Assembly: GCF_004327285.1 (NCBI RefSeq)
Contig: NZ_QJUI01000008.1
Location: 1 to 64,000 of the forward strand
DNA from: Phytopseudomonas daroniae
GTDB taxonomy: Bacteria; Pseudomonadota; Gammaproteobacteria; Pseudomonadales; Pseudomonadaceae
Direction: 5' to 3'
Length of the DNA: 64,000 nt
Shown here: positions 26,878 through 35,780 of the stretch, one piece after another
Layout: each line of letters begins with the position of its first letter
Position numbering within the stretch: the stretch's first letter is position 1
Translations under genes and position numbers: made by a program
Notes under the pieces: model-generated
Database searches by the model: none
The model's input: the letters and a program-made list of their open reading frames with translations, nothing else
Told to the model about the DNA's origin: nothing

Positions 26878-29800
26878 ATGGACATGCAAATACCGGGTTA
26901 CGACATCGAACGCGAGCTGGGCGATGGTGCGATGGCCGTGGTCTACCTGGCTACACAGCGTTCCCTCGACCGCAAGGTCGCGCTGAAGATCATGGCCGCC
27001 TCGCTGGCGGCCGACCCGACCTTCTGCGAGCGCTTTCTGCGCGAGGGCAAGACTCTGGCGCGGCTGTCGCACCCGAACACCGTGACCATCCACGACATCG
27101 GCAATGTCGGCAGCCTCTACTACATGGCCATGGAGTACCTGCCCAACGGTACGCTCAAGGAACGCATCAGTGCCGGCCTGAGCATCGACCAGGGGCTGGT
27201 GTGGATTCGCCAGATCGCCTCGGCCCTTGGCTACGCCCATGCCCAGGGCATGGTGCACCGTGATGTGAAACCGGCCAACATCCTGTTTCGCGCCGACGGC
27301 ACGGCGGTACTCAGCGACTTCGGGATCGCCAAGGCGCTGGATGACCGTACCCAGTTCACCCAGGCCGGTTTCGCCGTCGGTACGCCCAGCTACATGAGTC
27401 CGGAACAGGCCCGCGGCCTGGATATCGACGGCCGTGCCGACCTCTATGCCCTTGGCGTGGTGCTGTACGAAATCCTCACCGGCAAGCTGCCCTATATCGG
27501 CAGCGATTCGCTCTCCACGGCCCTGGCGCATCTGACCGAGCCATTGCCGGCGCTGCCCATGGTGCATGGCCGCTACCAGCCGATTCTCGAGCGCCTGCTG
27601 GCCAAGGATCCCAACGAGCGCTTCGCCGATGCGGCGCAGCTGATCGCCGCGCTGGATCGCCTGCAGGTGCCGGCTGCTGCAGATGACGATGCGACCCTGT
27701 TCCAGCCGCTGGTGCTGCCGCCCGCTGCCGAGGCGCAGGGCGATACCAGCGTGCCATCGTTGGCGCCGGTTTCCGTGGAAATACCGACCCACGCACCAGC
27801 TGTGGATACCGCTGTGCCGCCGCCGCGCCCGCAGCCTTCCCCGTTGGCGTCCTCGGTGCGTGAAGGCAATGCCGGCTCGAGCAGGAAGCCGCTGATCCTC
27901 GGCGCTGCCCTGGCCGGCGTCCTGTTGCTGGCTGGTGGTGGCTACCTGCTGTTCGGCTCCGGCTCCGGCTCTGGCTCTGGCTCCAGCCCGACTGACTCGG
28001 CTCCGGTAGCCGGGCCCGTCCAGGCCATTTCAACCACCGAGGCTGGGCCCATCTCGGCTGCAGCCGACAGTGACGGCGGCGAGCGGCCGCTGCTCATGCC
28101 TGGCAAGAAAACCCTGTTCCAGCGCGTGCTGAGCAAACCGGGCGCCAAGCTTGCCGATACGGCTGGCGCCAGCAGCGGCAAGGACATGCCGGCGTTCTCG
28201 GTGTTCTACGTGTACGCCCGCCAGGACATCGACGGCCAGCCGTGGCTGCAAATCGGGGCCTCCAGCGACGGCCGCCGCGATGGCTGGTTGCCGGCCACGG
28301 CGGTGAGCGACTGGAAGCAGAGTCTGGTGCTCAAGTTCACCGAGCGCTCCGGTCGTGCGCCGGTGATGTTCGTGCGCGATGCCTCGGCGCTGGAGCAGTT
28401 GCTGGCCGAACCGGCCCGGGCTCGCGAGGCGCTGCGTGAAGCGCTGAAGGGTACCGGTCACAACGTGGTGGCGGTCGAGCCGGGCGGCAGTGCGGTGCCT
28501 CAGGATCAGTTCTACCTGCTGCCGATCTTCGACTCGGAAGAAACCTTCGACGCCAATGGCCAGCCGATGCAACTGCTCAACGTCGCCTCCATCGACCCGG
28601 GCAACGCTCCGCAGAACCAGGGCGAAAGCGCACCAGTGGCAAGACCGGAGGGTTTCAGAACGGCCATCGTGCTGGTGGTCGACACCTCGGTATCGATGCA
28701 GCCTTATATCGACCGTGTGCGCGATGTCGTCCACGAACTGCAGGGCCAGATCGCCAGCCGCGGCGATCTGGACAGCGTCAGCTTCGGCATGGTCGGTTTC
28801 CGCAGCAATACCGACAAGACGCCCGGCCTGGAATACACCGCCAAGACCCTGGTTTCCCTGGAACAGGGCCGTGATCCCGAGCGCTTCCTGCAACTGGCGC
28901 AGCAGATCAAGGCCACCGGCGTGTCCAGTCATGATTTCAATGAGGATGCCTTCGCCGGAGTCATGCAGGCCGTCGACGGCATGGACTGGAATGGCTATGG
29001 CGGGCGCCTGATCCTGTTGGTCAGCGATGCCGGCGCGCTACGCAAGAGCGACCCGCTGGGGCTGACCCGGATGAACGAGGCCGAGGTGCGCGAAGCGGCG
29101 CTGCGCAAGCAGATCAAGATCTATGCGCTGCACCTGAAGACCGCCGCGGGCAAACGCAATCACGGTTTTGCCGAGCAGCAGTACCGCAGCCTCACGGCCG
29201 ACGCCAACCCGCGCATCGGCGATCTGTATGTCCCGGTAGCCGGCGGTGATGTGAACGCCTTCGGCAACAGCGTGACGGAAATCGGCAGCGCCTTCGCCGA
29301 GCTGGTGCATCAGGTGCGCAATGACAACAGTCTGCCGGAGCCCAAAGGCGGCGCCAGCATCGCCGACAAATCCGCCGCGGTCGGCTACGCCATGCACATG
29401 GATTTTCTCGGTCATCAGAGCGAAGCCCGCGCGCCCCAGGTGGTTACTGCCTGGACCAGCGATCGCGATATCACCGATCCCGCCTTGCCGGCCTTCCAGG
29501 TCTGCGTGCTGCTGACCAAGCTGCAGCTCAACGATCTGCAGCAATCGCTGCGCATGGTGGTCGATGCGGCGCGGCGTACGCAGCGTTCGCCCAAGGACTT
29601 CTTCGATGAGATCGCCAGCGCCAGCGCCCATATGAGCCGCGACCCATCGGCTATGGTCAAGGGTGGCAACCTGGCTCAGAGCGGCGTACTGGGCGAGTAC
29701 CTGGATGGGCTGCCCTACCGCAGCAAGGTGCTGAACATGAGCCAGGATCTGTGGCTGTCGCTCAGTGTGGCCGAGCAGGAAGATTTCATCGACGAGCTGG

Positions 29801-29916
29801 ATTCGAAGATCCAGCTGTACGAAACCTTCCACAACGACACGGTCAATTGGGTGCGTTTTGGCGATGCGGCTCCGGGTGACGCGCTGTATCGCGTGCCCCT
29901 GTCGACGCTACCCTGA
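26878..29916 (+). CDS. ppkA: Membrane Ser/Thr kinase PpkA with VWA sensor domain
   Basis: The product has 1012 aa. The cytoplasmic Hanks-type kinase (about 8-265) has Lys37, HRDVKPAN (127-134) and DFG (147-149). After a Pro-rich linker and one transmembrane helix (about 345-365) comes a Gly-Ser run. The periplasmic part ends with a von Willebrand A domain containing the DTSVSM metal-site motif (about 600). In P. aeruginosa PpkA dimerises under the TagQRST membrane-damage sensor and phosphorylates Fha1. The ATG at 26878 was chosen because conserved sequence begins at IPGYDIERELGDGAM. The stop overlaps the tagT start. Confidence 0.95.
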   Translation: MDMQIPGYDIERELGDGAMAVVYLATQRSLDRKVALKIMAASLAADPTFCERFLREGKTLARLSHPNTVTIHDIGNVGSLYYMAMEYLPNGTLKERISAGLSIDQGLVWIRQIASALGYAHAQGMVHRDVKPANILFRADGTAVLSDFGIAKALDDRTQFTQAGFAVGTPSYMSPEQARGLDIDGRADLYALGVVLYEILTGKLPYIGSDSLSTALAHLTEPLPALPMVHGRYQPILERLLAKDPNERFADAAQLIAALDRLQVPAAADDDATLFQPLVLPPAAEAQGDTSVPSLAPVSVEIPTHAPAVDTAVPPPRPQPSPLASSVREGNAGSSRKPLILGAALAGVLLLAGGGYLLFGSGSGSGSGSSPTDSAPVAGPVQAISTTEAGPISAAADSDGGERPLLMPGKKTLFQRVLSKPGAKLADTAGASSGKDMPAFSVFYVYARQDIDGQPWLQIGASSDGRRDGWLPATAVSDWKQSLVLKFTERSGRAPVMFVRDASALEQLLAEPARAREALREALKGTGHNVVAVEPGGSAVPQDQFYLLPIFDSEETFDANGQPMQLLNVASIDPGNAPQNQGESAPVARPEGFRTAIVLVVDTSVSMQPYIDRVRDVVHELQGQIASRGDLDSVSFGMVGFRSNTDKTPGLEYTAKTLVSLEQGRDPERFLQLAQQIKATGVSSHDFNEDAFAGVMQAVDGMDWNGYGGRLILLVSDAGALRKSDPLGLTRMNEAEVREAALRKQIKIYALHLKTAAGKRNHGFAEQQYRSLTADANPRIGDLYVPVAGGDVNAFGNSVTEIGSAFAELVHQVRNDNSLPEPKGGASIADKSAAVGYAMHMDFLGHQSEARAPQVVTAWTSDRDITDPALPAFQVCVLLTKLQLNDLQQSLRMVVDAARRTQRSPKDFFDEIASASAHMSRDPSAMVKGGNLAQSGVLGEYLDGLPYRSKVLNMSQDLWLSLSVAEQEDFIDELDSKIQLYETFHNDTVNWVRFGDAAPGDALYRVPLSTLP
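27955..27984 (+). repeat. Hexanucleotide repeat ggctcy, five copies, inside ppkA
   Basis: Five copies of ggctc[c/t] encode a Gly-Ser run just after the PpkA transmembrane helix. Unit changes keep the frame and would alter only the length of the periplasmic linker. Confidence 0.7.
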
Positions 29917-30632
29917 TGCTCACGCTTGGCGCGATCAGCAAGACCCGCGGGGCGGAGGGGCAGCGCTATTGCCTGGAAATCCCGCAGCTGGAACTGCGCG
30001 CCGGGCAGCGAATCGCCCTGATCGGCCCCAGCGGCAGCGGCAAGAGCACGGTGCTCGATCTGCTGGCATTGGCGCTGTCGCCGGACACTGGCGGCACCCT
30101 GCGCTGGGACGGCGGCGAGCAGTCCCTCGACCTCGCCGAGCTGTGGCGTCTTGGGCGGCATGACGAACTGGCGCGGCTGCGTGCACGCCAGTTCGGTTAT
30201 GTACTGCAGACCGGCGGCCTGCTCGGCTTTCTGAATGTGCGCGGCAATATTCAGTTGCCCCGCGAGCTGCTGGGCCTGCCGAGGGATGGTTCGGTCGAGC
30301 AACTGGCCGAGCAACTGGGGATCGCCGATCTGCTTGACCGGCAGCCGGGACGGCTTTCCGTCGGTCAGCGACAACGGGTCAGCATTGCCCGTGCGTTGGC
30401 CCATCGCCCCGCCATCGTATTGGCCGACGAGCCGACCGCTTCTCTCGACCCGCTGAACGCCGAGCGGGTGATGCAACTGCTGGTCGAACAGGCCGCGGTA
30501 CGTGACCTGTGCCTGGTGATCTCCACCCACGACGAAGCGCTGGCCGTGCACTACGGCCTGACGCCAATGCGTCTGAAGGTGACGCAGCGTAGCGACGGTG
30601 TGGTGACTGCGCGGTTGGGGGAGGCAGGCTGA
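29916..30632 (+). CDS. tagT: ABC transporter ATPase TagT
   Basis: The 238-aa ATPase of the LolD/MacB-like class has Walker A GPSGSGKST, signature LSVGQRQR and Walker B IVLADEPTASLD. With permease TagS it forms the inner-membrane part of the TagQRST threonine-phosphorylation sensor, which lets H1-T6SS fire in response to membrane attack. The ATG overlaps the ppkA stop (TGATG) and its stop overlaps tagS. Confidence 0.92.
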   Translation: MLTLGAISKTRGAEGQRYCLEIPQLELRAGQRIALIGPSGSGKSTVLDLLALALSPDTGGTLRWDGGEQSLDLAELWRLGRHDELARLRARQFGYVLQTGGLLGFLNVRGNIQLPRELLGLPRDGSVEQLAEQLGIADLLDRQPGRLSVGQRQRVSIARALAHRPAIVLADEPTASLDPLNAERVMQLLVEQAAVRDLCLVISTHDEALAVHYGLTPMRLKVTQRSDGVVTARLGEAG

Positions 30633-31828
30633 TGCGTCTGGCCCTGTTCGCCCGTCTGGCCTGGCAGGACTATCGTTGCGATGCGCGGCTGTCCTGGTGC
30701 GCGATCCTGGCGCTGGCGGCGGTCATCGCGCCCTTGCTGGTGCTGTTCGGCCTCAAGTTCGGCCTGGTGACGACGCTCACCGAGCGCCTGGAGCGCGACC
30801 CCGGCGTTCGTGAAGTCATTCCGCTCGGCGGCGCTCGCTACAGCCTGCAGGCCATCGAGGCGTTGGCCCTGCGTGACGATGTCGGTTTCGTGATTCCGCG
30901 TACCCGGCAAATCGCCGCCACCGCCGAGCTGCAGGGGACGGGGCAGACCATCACCGTGGAAATGCTGCCGACTGCATCGGGCGATCCGCTGCTCGGCAGC
31001 TTGCCGGCGCCAGTGGGCAACGATGCCGTGCTGCTCAGCCAGAGCGCGGCGGAGAAACTCGGTGTCGCTGCCGGTGATGCGCTGGAAGCGGGGTTCGGAC
31101 GTACCGTCCAGGGGACGCCGCAATACGCGCGTACCCGGTTGCAGGTACAGGCGGTGCTGCCGCTGGCGGCGTTCTCCCGCGACGCGCTGTTCGCCTCTCT
31201 GCCGTTGCTGGAAGCTGTGGAGGATTATCGCGATGGCCTGGCGGTTGCCGATTTCGCTTGGCCGGGTGTCGAAGCCGGGGTGCGACCGGAGCGGATCTAC
31301 CCCGGCTTTCGCCTGTATGCCCGCGACCTCGATGGGGTGGAAAGTCTGCGCCTGCATTTTCAGCAGACGCGGCAGGCGGTGGTGACCCAGGCCGAGGCGG
31401 TGGCCCAGGTACGAACCCTGAGCCGCAACCTGGCGTGGATTTTCTGGTCGGTGGCCTGTCTGTCGCTGGCCGGGGCCTTCGCGGCGCTCATCGCCAGTAC
31501 CCTGGGCGCGGTGGAGCGCAAACGCCACGAGCTGGCGGTACTGCGCTTGCTGGGCTTCCCCGCCGCAGCCTTGGTCGCCTTCGTGGTGTTGCAGGCGCTG
31601 TACACGGGGGTTGCCAGTCTGTTGCTTTCGGCCCTGCTGTACGCCATCGCGGCGAGCGGTCTGAATCTGTTGTTCCAGTCGGCGTCCGGCGAATATGCTT
31701 GCCGACTGCTGCTTTCCCATTACCTGTTGGCGGCACTGGCCACTTTGCTGTGCTGCATGCTCGCGGCGGCCGCTGGTGGCTGGCGGGCGGCCTACCTGGA
31801 AGCCTCGGAAGGATTGCGTCATGTATAA
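30632..31828 (+). CDS. tagS: FtsX/MacB-type permease TagS
   Basis: The product has 398 aa. One N-terminal transmembrane helix (CAILALAAVIAPLLVLFGL), a periplasmic domain of roughly 220 residues, and three C-terminal helices give the FtsX layout. The block starting VERKRHELAVLRLLGFP is typical of these permeases. It partners TagT; their products are thought to pass an envelope-stress signal to PpkA. The start at 30632 overlaps tagT, and tagR starts 8 bp before its end. Confidence 0.9.
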   Translation: MRLALFARLAWQDYRCDARLSWCAILALAAVIAPLLVLFGLKFGLVTTLTERLERDPGVREVIPLGGARYSLQAIEALALRDDVGFVIPRTRQIAATAELQGTGQTITVEMLPTASGDPLLGSLPAPVGNDAVLLSQSAAEKLGVAAGDALEAGFGRTVQGTPQYARTRLQVQAVLPLAAFSRDALFASLPLLEAVEDYRDGLAVADFAWPGVEAGVRPERIYPGFRLYARDLDGVESLRLHFQQTRQAVVTQAEAVAQVRTLSRNLAWIFWSVACLSLAGAFAALIASTLGAVERKRHELAVLRLLGFPAAALVAFVVLQALYTGVASLLLSALLYAIAASGLNLLFQSASGEYACRLLLSHYLLAALATLLCCMLAAAAGGWRAAYLEASEGLRHV

Positions 31829-33518
31829 GGTGCTGAGCGCCACGCTGGTTCTGTCGTGTTTCACCGGTGTCGCCTGGGCCGACGATCCGGATCCGCTCTA
31901 CAACCCCAAGCCCCTGAAGGGCGACGTGAGTTTGCCGCTGCCTTGCGATGGGCAGATGGTGTTCCGGCATGTCTACGTTCTGGCCAAGGGTTCTCTGGAT
32001 GACCGGGAGGTGATCCTCGGTTATCCCTTCAGCGAGGGCGAGCCGGGCTATCAGCAGTCGTTCATCTCCGGCTACCGGCGCGACTACATCAATGGCCAGT
32101 TCACCCTCAACGATCTGTCCCGCGACTGGCAGGCCAAGGTGCGCGGCGAGCTGCCCAAGGCCGAGGGTGTGACGCCGCTGAAACCGATGCTGTACTTCAT
32201 CGGCAAGTACGAAGTGACCCAGCGCCAGTACGAGTTGGTCATGGCCCAGGCGCCGGCATTGGCCGAGGAGGGCGAGGCGCCGGCCTGCGAGGCGCCTTCC
32301 GGGATGGCCGGGCGCCTGCCCAAGGTCAACCTGTCGCGCTTCGACGCCGAGCGCTTCGCGGCGGTGTACAGCGCCTGGCTGCTCAAGCATCACCGTGATC
32401 GGCTGCCGATCAGCGGCCGCAGCAGTAACCGCGAAGACGGTGGCCAGGGTTTCGTGCGCCTGCCTACCGAAGTGGAGTGGGAATACGCTGCCCGTGGCGG
32501 TCATGCGGTCAGCCGCCAGCAACTGGAGGCGCGCCTGTTCCCACGCCCGGTGGAGGGTAGCGACAGCGATGGCCCGCTCGGCGATTGGGCGGTGTTCAAC
32601 CAGGTATCCGGCGGCACCGGGCAGAATGCGCGGCTGTTGCCCATCGGCCTGAAGAAGCCCAACCCCATCGGCCTGTTCGACGTCGTCGGCAACGCCGCGG
32701 AGATGGTGCAGGAGTCTTTCCAACTGGTGCACGCCGGGCGGCGTCAGGGCACCTACGGTGGTTTCGTGGTCAAGGGTGGCAACTACCTGGAAGGTGAAAT
32801 GACACTGTTCACCGGCATGCGCCGCGAGTACCCGCTATTCGCCGCCGATGGCTCCGAGCAGCGCAACGAAACGACCGGCTTTCGCGTCTCCATCGGTGCG
32901 CTGTCGGCACCGCGTTCGCGCTACAAGGAACTGTTTGCGCAATGGAAGGACGAAGGACGAGTCAGTACGCTCACCGATGAGATCGACGAAGAACAGGATG
33001 CCACCAAACTACTCGATGGCCTGATCGCCAATAGCGACGATCCGCAGCTGCGTGACCGCCTGGCGATCGTCAACGAGGAGCTCAAACGCAGCGTCTCGCT
33101 GATTGCCAAGCAGCGCGAGGATGCCGCGGGCAACCTGATCCAGTCGGCGGCGCTGGTGGCCGAGACGATCAACAACTACAACATTCGCCTGACCAATTTA
33201 CGCAAGAGCCGTGACGAGGCTCGCAGTGCCAAGGATGAAACCTCGGCGAAACTGTTCGATGCCGCGCTGGCCAATGGGCAGAGCGCGTTGGACGGCGCGC
33301 TGGCGATCTACATCGACAACCTGGCCAACGGCACGCGCTACAGCAATGCCGTTATCCAGGCACAGTTCCAGCGCACCAAGGAAGAGCTGGCGCGTAAGCC
33401 GGTATTGGGTAAAAGTCTGGTGAATCGGGCTACGCTGTTCGTGCGGCATGTCGGCGAGTATCGCAAGAACCGCAAGGCAGACGCGGACGTGATCCTGAAA
33501 CAGTTGCTGGCGCCCTGA
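31821..33518 (+). CDS. tagR: Periplasmic sulfatase-modifying-factor-like protein TagR
   Basis: The 565-aa protein has signal MYKVLSATLVLSCFTGVAWA. A formylglycine-generating-enzyme-like fold (about 130-360) shows YFIGKYEVTQRQYELVM, RLPTEVEWEYAARGG, GNAAEMVQE and FRVSIG. The C-terminal 200 residues are helical, probably coiled coil. In P. aeruginosa TagR acts outside the inner membrane upstream of PpkA. The ATG at 31821 was chosen for its signal peptide and GGAAGGA site; an in-frame extension back to 31695 lies within tagS and is rejected. Confidence 0.92.
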   Translation: MYKVLSATLVLSCFTGVAWADDPDPLYNPKPLKGDVSLPLPCDGQMVFRHVYVLAKGSLDDREVILGYPFSEGEPGYQQSFISGYRRDYINGQFTLNDLSRDWQAKVRGELPKAEGVTPLKPMLYFIGKYEVTQRQYELVMAQAPALAEEGEAPACEAPSGMAGRLPKVNLSRFDAERFAAVYSAWLLKHHRDRLPISGRSSNREDGGQGFVRLPTEVEWEYAARGGHAVSRQQLEARLFPRPVEGSDSDGPLGDWAVFNQVSGGTGQNARLLPIGLKKPNPIGLFDVVGNAAEMVQESFQLVHAGRRQGTYGGFVVKGGNYLEGEMTLFTGMRREYPLFAADGSEQRNETTGFRVSIGALSAPRSRYKELFAQWKDEGRVSTLTDEIDEEQDATKLLDGLIANSDDPQLRDRLAIVNEELKRSVSLIAKQREDAAGNLIQSAALVAETINNYNIRLTNLRKSRDEARSAKDETSAKLFDAALANGQSALDGALAIYIDNLANGTRYSNAVIQAQFQRTKEELARKPVLGKSLVNRATLFVRHVGEYRKNRKADADVILKQLLAP

Positions 33519-33617
33519 GGGCAGTAACGTTTCAGCAATGGATGCCAGGTATCGGCTGTTGACCGATGCCGGCTTTGAAAGGAATTCTGGCGGCCTTGGC
33601 CGTGATCAAGCAGGCGG

Positions 33618-33648
33618 TTGTCACGCAACGCAGCCTGAATGGAATAAA
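33618..33648 (+). promoter_or_regulatory. Weak candidate promoter for tagQ
   Basis: The 153-bp gap between tagR and tagQ holds TTGTCA (33618-33623) and, about 18 bp later, GAATAA (33642-33647). The match to sigma-70 is only fair, and tagQ could equally be read through from tagR. Confidence 0.3.
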
Positions 33649-33671
33649 CCACTCACTCAAGTACGAGATCG

Positions 33672-34562
33672 ATGACGATGCAAAATCCCAACAAGGCCCT
33701 CGCTTTTTCCTCGATGCGCACTGCGCTGCTTTCTGCCGTCACCTGCACCAGCGTGCTGCTGGCAGGCTGTGCCGGTATATCCTCGCCGAGCTCCCAGGTC
33801 GCCTCGACCACCAAGGCGGAGTTCTTCCCGCAATGCTACGAGCCCGTGAAACAGTTGCGCAGTTCGGATGAGGCGATGAGCCGCAGCATCGCCATCGGGG
33901 CAGTGACCGGCGGGCTGCTGGGTGCCATCGGCGGTGCGCTGGTCGACGACGACAAGCGCGGTCGCAACGCTGCCATCGGTGCAGCGGGTGGCGCACTGGC
34001 TGGCGGGGCGGTGGCCTACTACAACCAGCGTCAGCAGCAGATCAGCGATGACAATGCACGCCTGGCTTCCTATGCCACCGATATCGACACCAACAACGAA
34101 GCCATCGATCGCAACATTCGTTACGCCACTGCCGCACAGAGCTGCTATCAGCAGTCGTTCACCCAGCTGCGTGCGGATCGCAAGGCGAACAAGATCAGTG
34201 ACGCCGAAGGGCGTACGCGCCTGGCTGAAATCGTCAGTGGCCTGAACGAAACCAATGCGCTGCTGGCCAAGGTGGACGGCCGTACTGGCGAGAACGTCAG
34301 CACCTACACCCAGGCGTACGAGAAGGATCTGCAGACCGTCGGCGTCGAGCGCCAGGAGGTGACCAAGGTGGCCACTGCCAAGCAGCCGAAAGCCACGGCC
34401 AAGGTGACCAAGGAAGTCATTACCACCGAGCAATCGCTGCAGAAGGCCCAGGCCAAGCAGAAGGAAAGCCAGCAGGTGGCCAGCCGTGGTCGCACATTGG
34501 TAAGCGATGTGTGCAACAACCCGGACATGGGTGACTGGGCGCCAGCCAGCTGCAAGGCCTGA
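33672..34562 (+). CDS. tagQ: Outer-membrane lipoprotein TagQ
   Basis: The 296-aa lipoprotein has lipobox LLAGC (Cys about 33) and a glycine-rich segment (SIAIGAVTGGLLGAIGGALV, then AAIGAAGGALAGGAVAYY). A charged helical region and a C-terminal Cys pair follow. TagQ of P. aeruginosa holds TagR at the outer membrane as the outermost part of the TagQRST sensor. In P. aeruginosa tagQ is the first gene of its operon; here it is the last gene of the plus arm, with its own terminator. Two close ATGs exist (33672 and 33678); no strong ribosome site is seen. Confidence 0.88.
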   Translation: MTMQNPNKALAFSSMRTALLSAVTCTSVLLAGCAGISSPSSQVASTTKAEFFPQCYEPVKQLRSSDEAMSRSIAIGAVTGGLLGAIGGALVDDDKRGRNAAIGAAGGALAGGAVAYYNQRQQQISDDNARLASYATDIDTNNEAIDRNIRYATAAQSCYQQSFTQLRADRKANKISDAEGRTRLAEIVSGLNETNALLAKVDGRTGENVSTYTQAYEKDLQTVGVERQEVTKVATAKQPKATAKVTKEVITTEQSLQKAQAKQKESQQVASRGRTLVSDVCNNPDMGDWAPASCKA

Positions 34563-34574
34563 CGCCAGCTAGAT

Positions 34575-34602
34575 AAAAAACCGCGCCAGGCGCGGTTTTT
34601 TT
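34575..34602 (+). terminator. Rho-independent terminator after tagQ
   Basis: The stem aaaaaaccgcg/cgcggtttttt has a 5-base loop (ccagg) and a run of seven T. It ends the plus-strand T6SS arm 13 bp after the tagQ stop. Confidence 0.9.
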
Positions 34603-35021
34603 ATGCCTGCCGTCAGCGGGATGGCAGAGAGTTTTCGGCTTTCGCGGCTTCTGATTGGCGCCGTTTCGAGGCCTCGGGTCGAGCATGCGTTCGTATAGAC
34701 TGATTCGATCAATGTGCAGCGCGTTGGCGATGCGTAGCCATCAAGCCCCTGACATGAATGTGCACAGGTGATTGATGCCGGTCACTATCGGGGGTGTCGC
34801 GCTGAGCAATCATGGCGGGTGCCGAGTGGGTGAGCAGGCTGTTCGGGGTGGCATGGCCGGATTGACGTGCTGGTGACGGCGTCTTGCGAGGCGAGTCCAT
34901 GCCACCCCAGGGTTCGAGCAGGGATGCACGGCTTGAGTATGTCCGTACCATCGTCGATTAAGCGGCGGGCGGATCTCACCGGTTCATAACACTTCTCTCT
35001 TACGCCGTTTTGGATTAGCTG
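34603..35021. other. Intergenic region between tagQ and cytochrome c4
   Basis: I see no supported gene in these 419 bp; the short minus-strand frames (80 and 116 codons) lack family features and one runs antisense into the cytochrome gene. The region carries a 12-bp inverted repeat (listed separately) and must contain the promoter of the cytochrome gene. It also marks the junction between the T6SS cluster and core chromosome. Confidence 0.6.
34845..34908. repeat. Perfect 12-bp inverted repeat with 40-bp spacer
   Basis: The sequence ggggtggcatgg (34845-34856) is matched exactly by ccatgccacccc (34897-34908). No coding sequence explains it. It could be an RNA stem, a protein site or the scar of a lost element. 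Confidence 0.6.
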
Positions 35022-35627
35022 ATGAACAAGATAATAGTGAGTCTGCTGGTGGCTCTGGGCCTGGTCGGGGCTGTCCAGGCCGCAGGTGATCCGGTTGCGG
35101 GGCAGGCAAAGGCCGTCGTTTGCGGAGCTTGCCACGGGCCGGATGGCAACAGCCAGCTGGCGAACTTTCCGAAACTGGCCGGGCAGGGCGAGCGCTACCT
35201 GCTCAAGCAGATGCAGGACATCAAGTCAGGCGCCCGCCCGGTGCTGGAAATGACCGGCATGCTCGAACCGCTCAGCGAGCAGGACATGGTCGATGTCGCC
35301 GCCTACTTCGCCAGTCAGAAGATGAGTGTGGGCGCTGCCGATGCGGGACAGGTGGAGCGTGGCCAGGATCTGTTCCGCGGCGGCAAACTGGCTGAAGGCA
35401 TGCCGGCCTGCACCGGCTGCCACTCGCCGGATGGCAGCGGCATCGCCACCGCTGGCTATCCTCATCTGGGGGGGCAGCACGCCGACTACATCGCCAAGCA
35501 ACTGACTGCCTTCCGCGAAGGCGAGCGCAGCAACGATGGCGACAGCATGATCATGCGCGACATCGCCGCCAAACTCAGCAACAAGGATATCGAGGCGGTG
35601 TCGAGTTACGTTCAGGGCCTGCACTGA
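35022..35627 (+). CDS. cc4: Diheme cytochrome c4
   Basis: The 201-aa periplasmic protein has a signal peptide (about 20 residues, cleaved after VQA). It carries two covalent haem motifs: CGACH (34-38) and CTGCH (130-134). The two halves repeat one cytochrome c fold, as in cytochrome c4, which passes electrons to terminal oxidases. It precedes dsbA as in P. aeruginosa (PA5490-PA5489). The ATG at 35022 is chosen for its signal peptide. Confidence 0.94.
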   Translation: MNKIIVSLLVALGLVGAVQAAGDPVAGQAKAVVCGACHGPDGNSQLANFPKLAGQGERYLLKQMQDIKSGARPVLEMTGMLEPLSEQDMVDVAAYFASQKMSVGAADAGQVERGQDLFRGGKLAEGMPACTGCHSPDGSGIATAGYPHLGGQHADYIAKQLTAFREGERSNDGDSMIMRDIAAKLSNKDIEAVSSYVQGLH

Positions 35628-35651
35628 GGCATTGATCGGCGTTTGCATACC

Positions 35652-35693
35652 GGCAACGAAAAAGGCTGGCCTTGACCGCCCTTTTTCGTTGTC
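35652..35693 (+). terminator. Hairpin terminator between cc4 and dsbA
   Basis: The arms ggcaacgaaaaaggc and gccctttttcgttgtc pair over about 14 bp with a loop of about 11 bases. The A and T tracts lie in the stem, so it could stop transcription from the cytochrome gene. Confidence 0.6.
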
Positions 35694-35780
35694 GAGGCCG
35701 CTACAATGGACGGAACCTACCGGGTGGCTATCCAGTCGAAGCGAAGCTGTCCGCAGCACCCTCATAGCAAGGAGTCATGC

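Noticed and set aside
27955..27984. Hexamer run in ppkA as a phase-variation switch
   Set aside because: The unit is six bases, so slippage cannot shift the frame; it only changes a Gly-Ser linker.
34709..35135. Two short minus-strand frames between tagQ and cc4
   Set aside because: No ribosome site, no recognisable family and Ser/Pro/Arg-rich composition; one runs antisense into cc4. Treated as non-coding.
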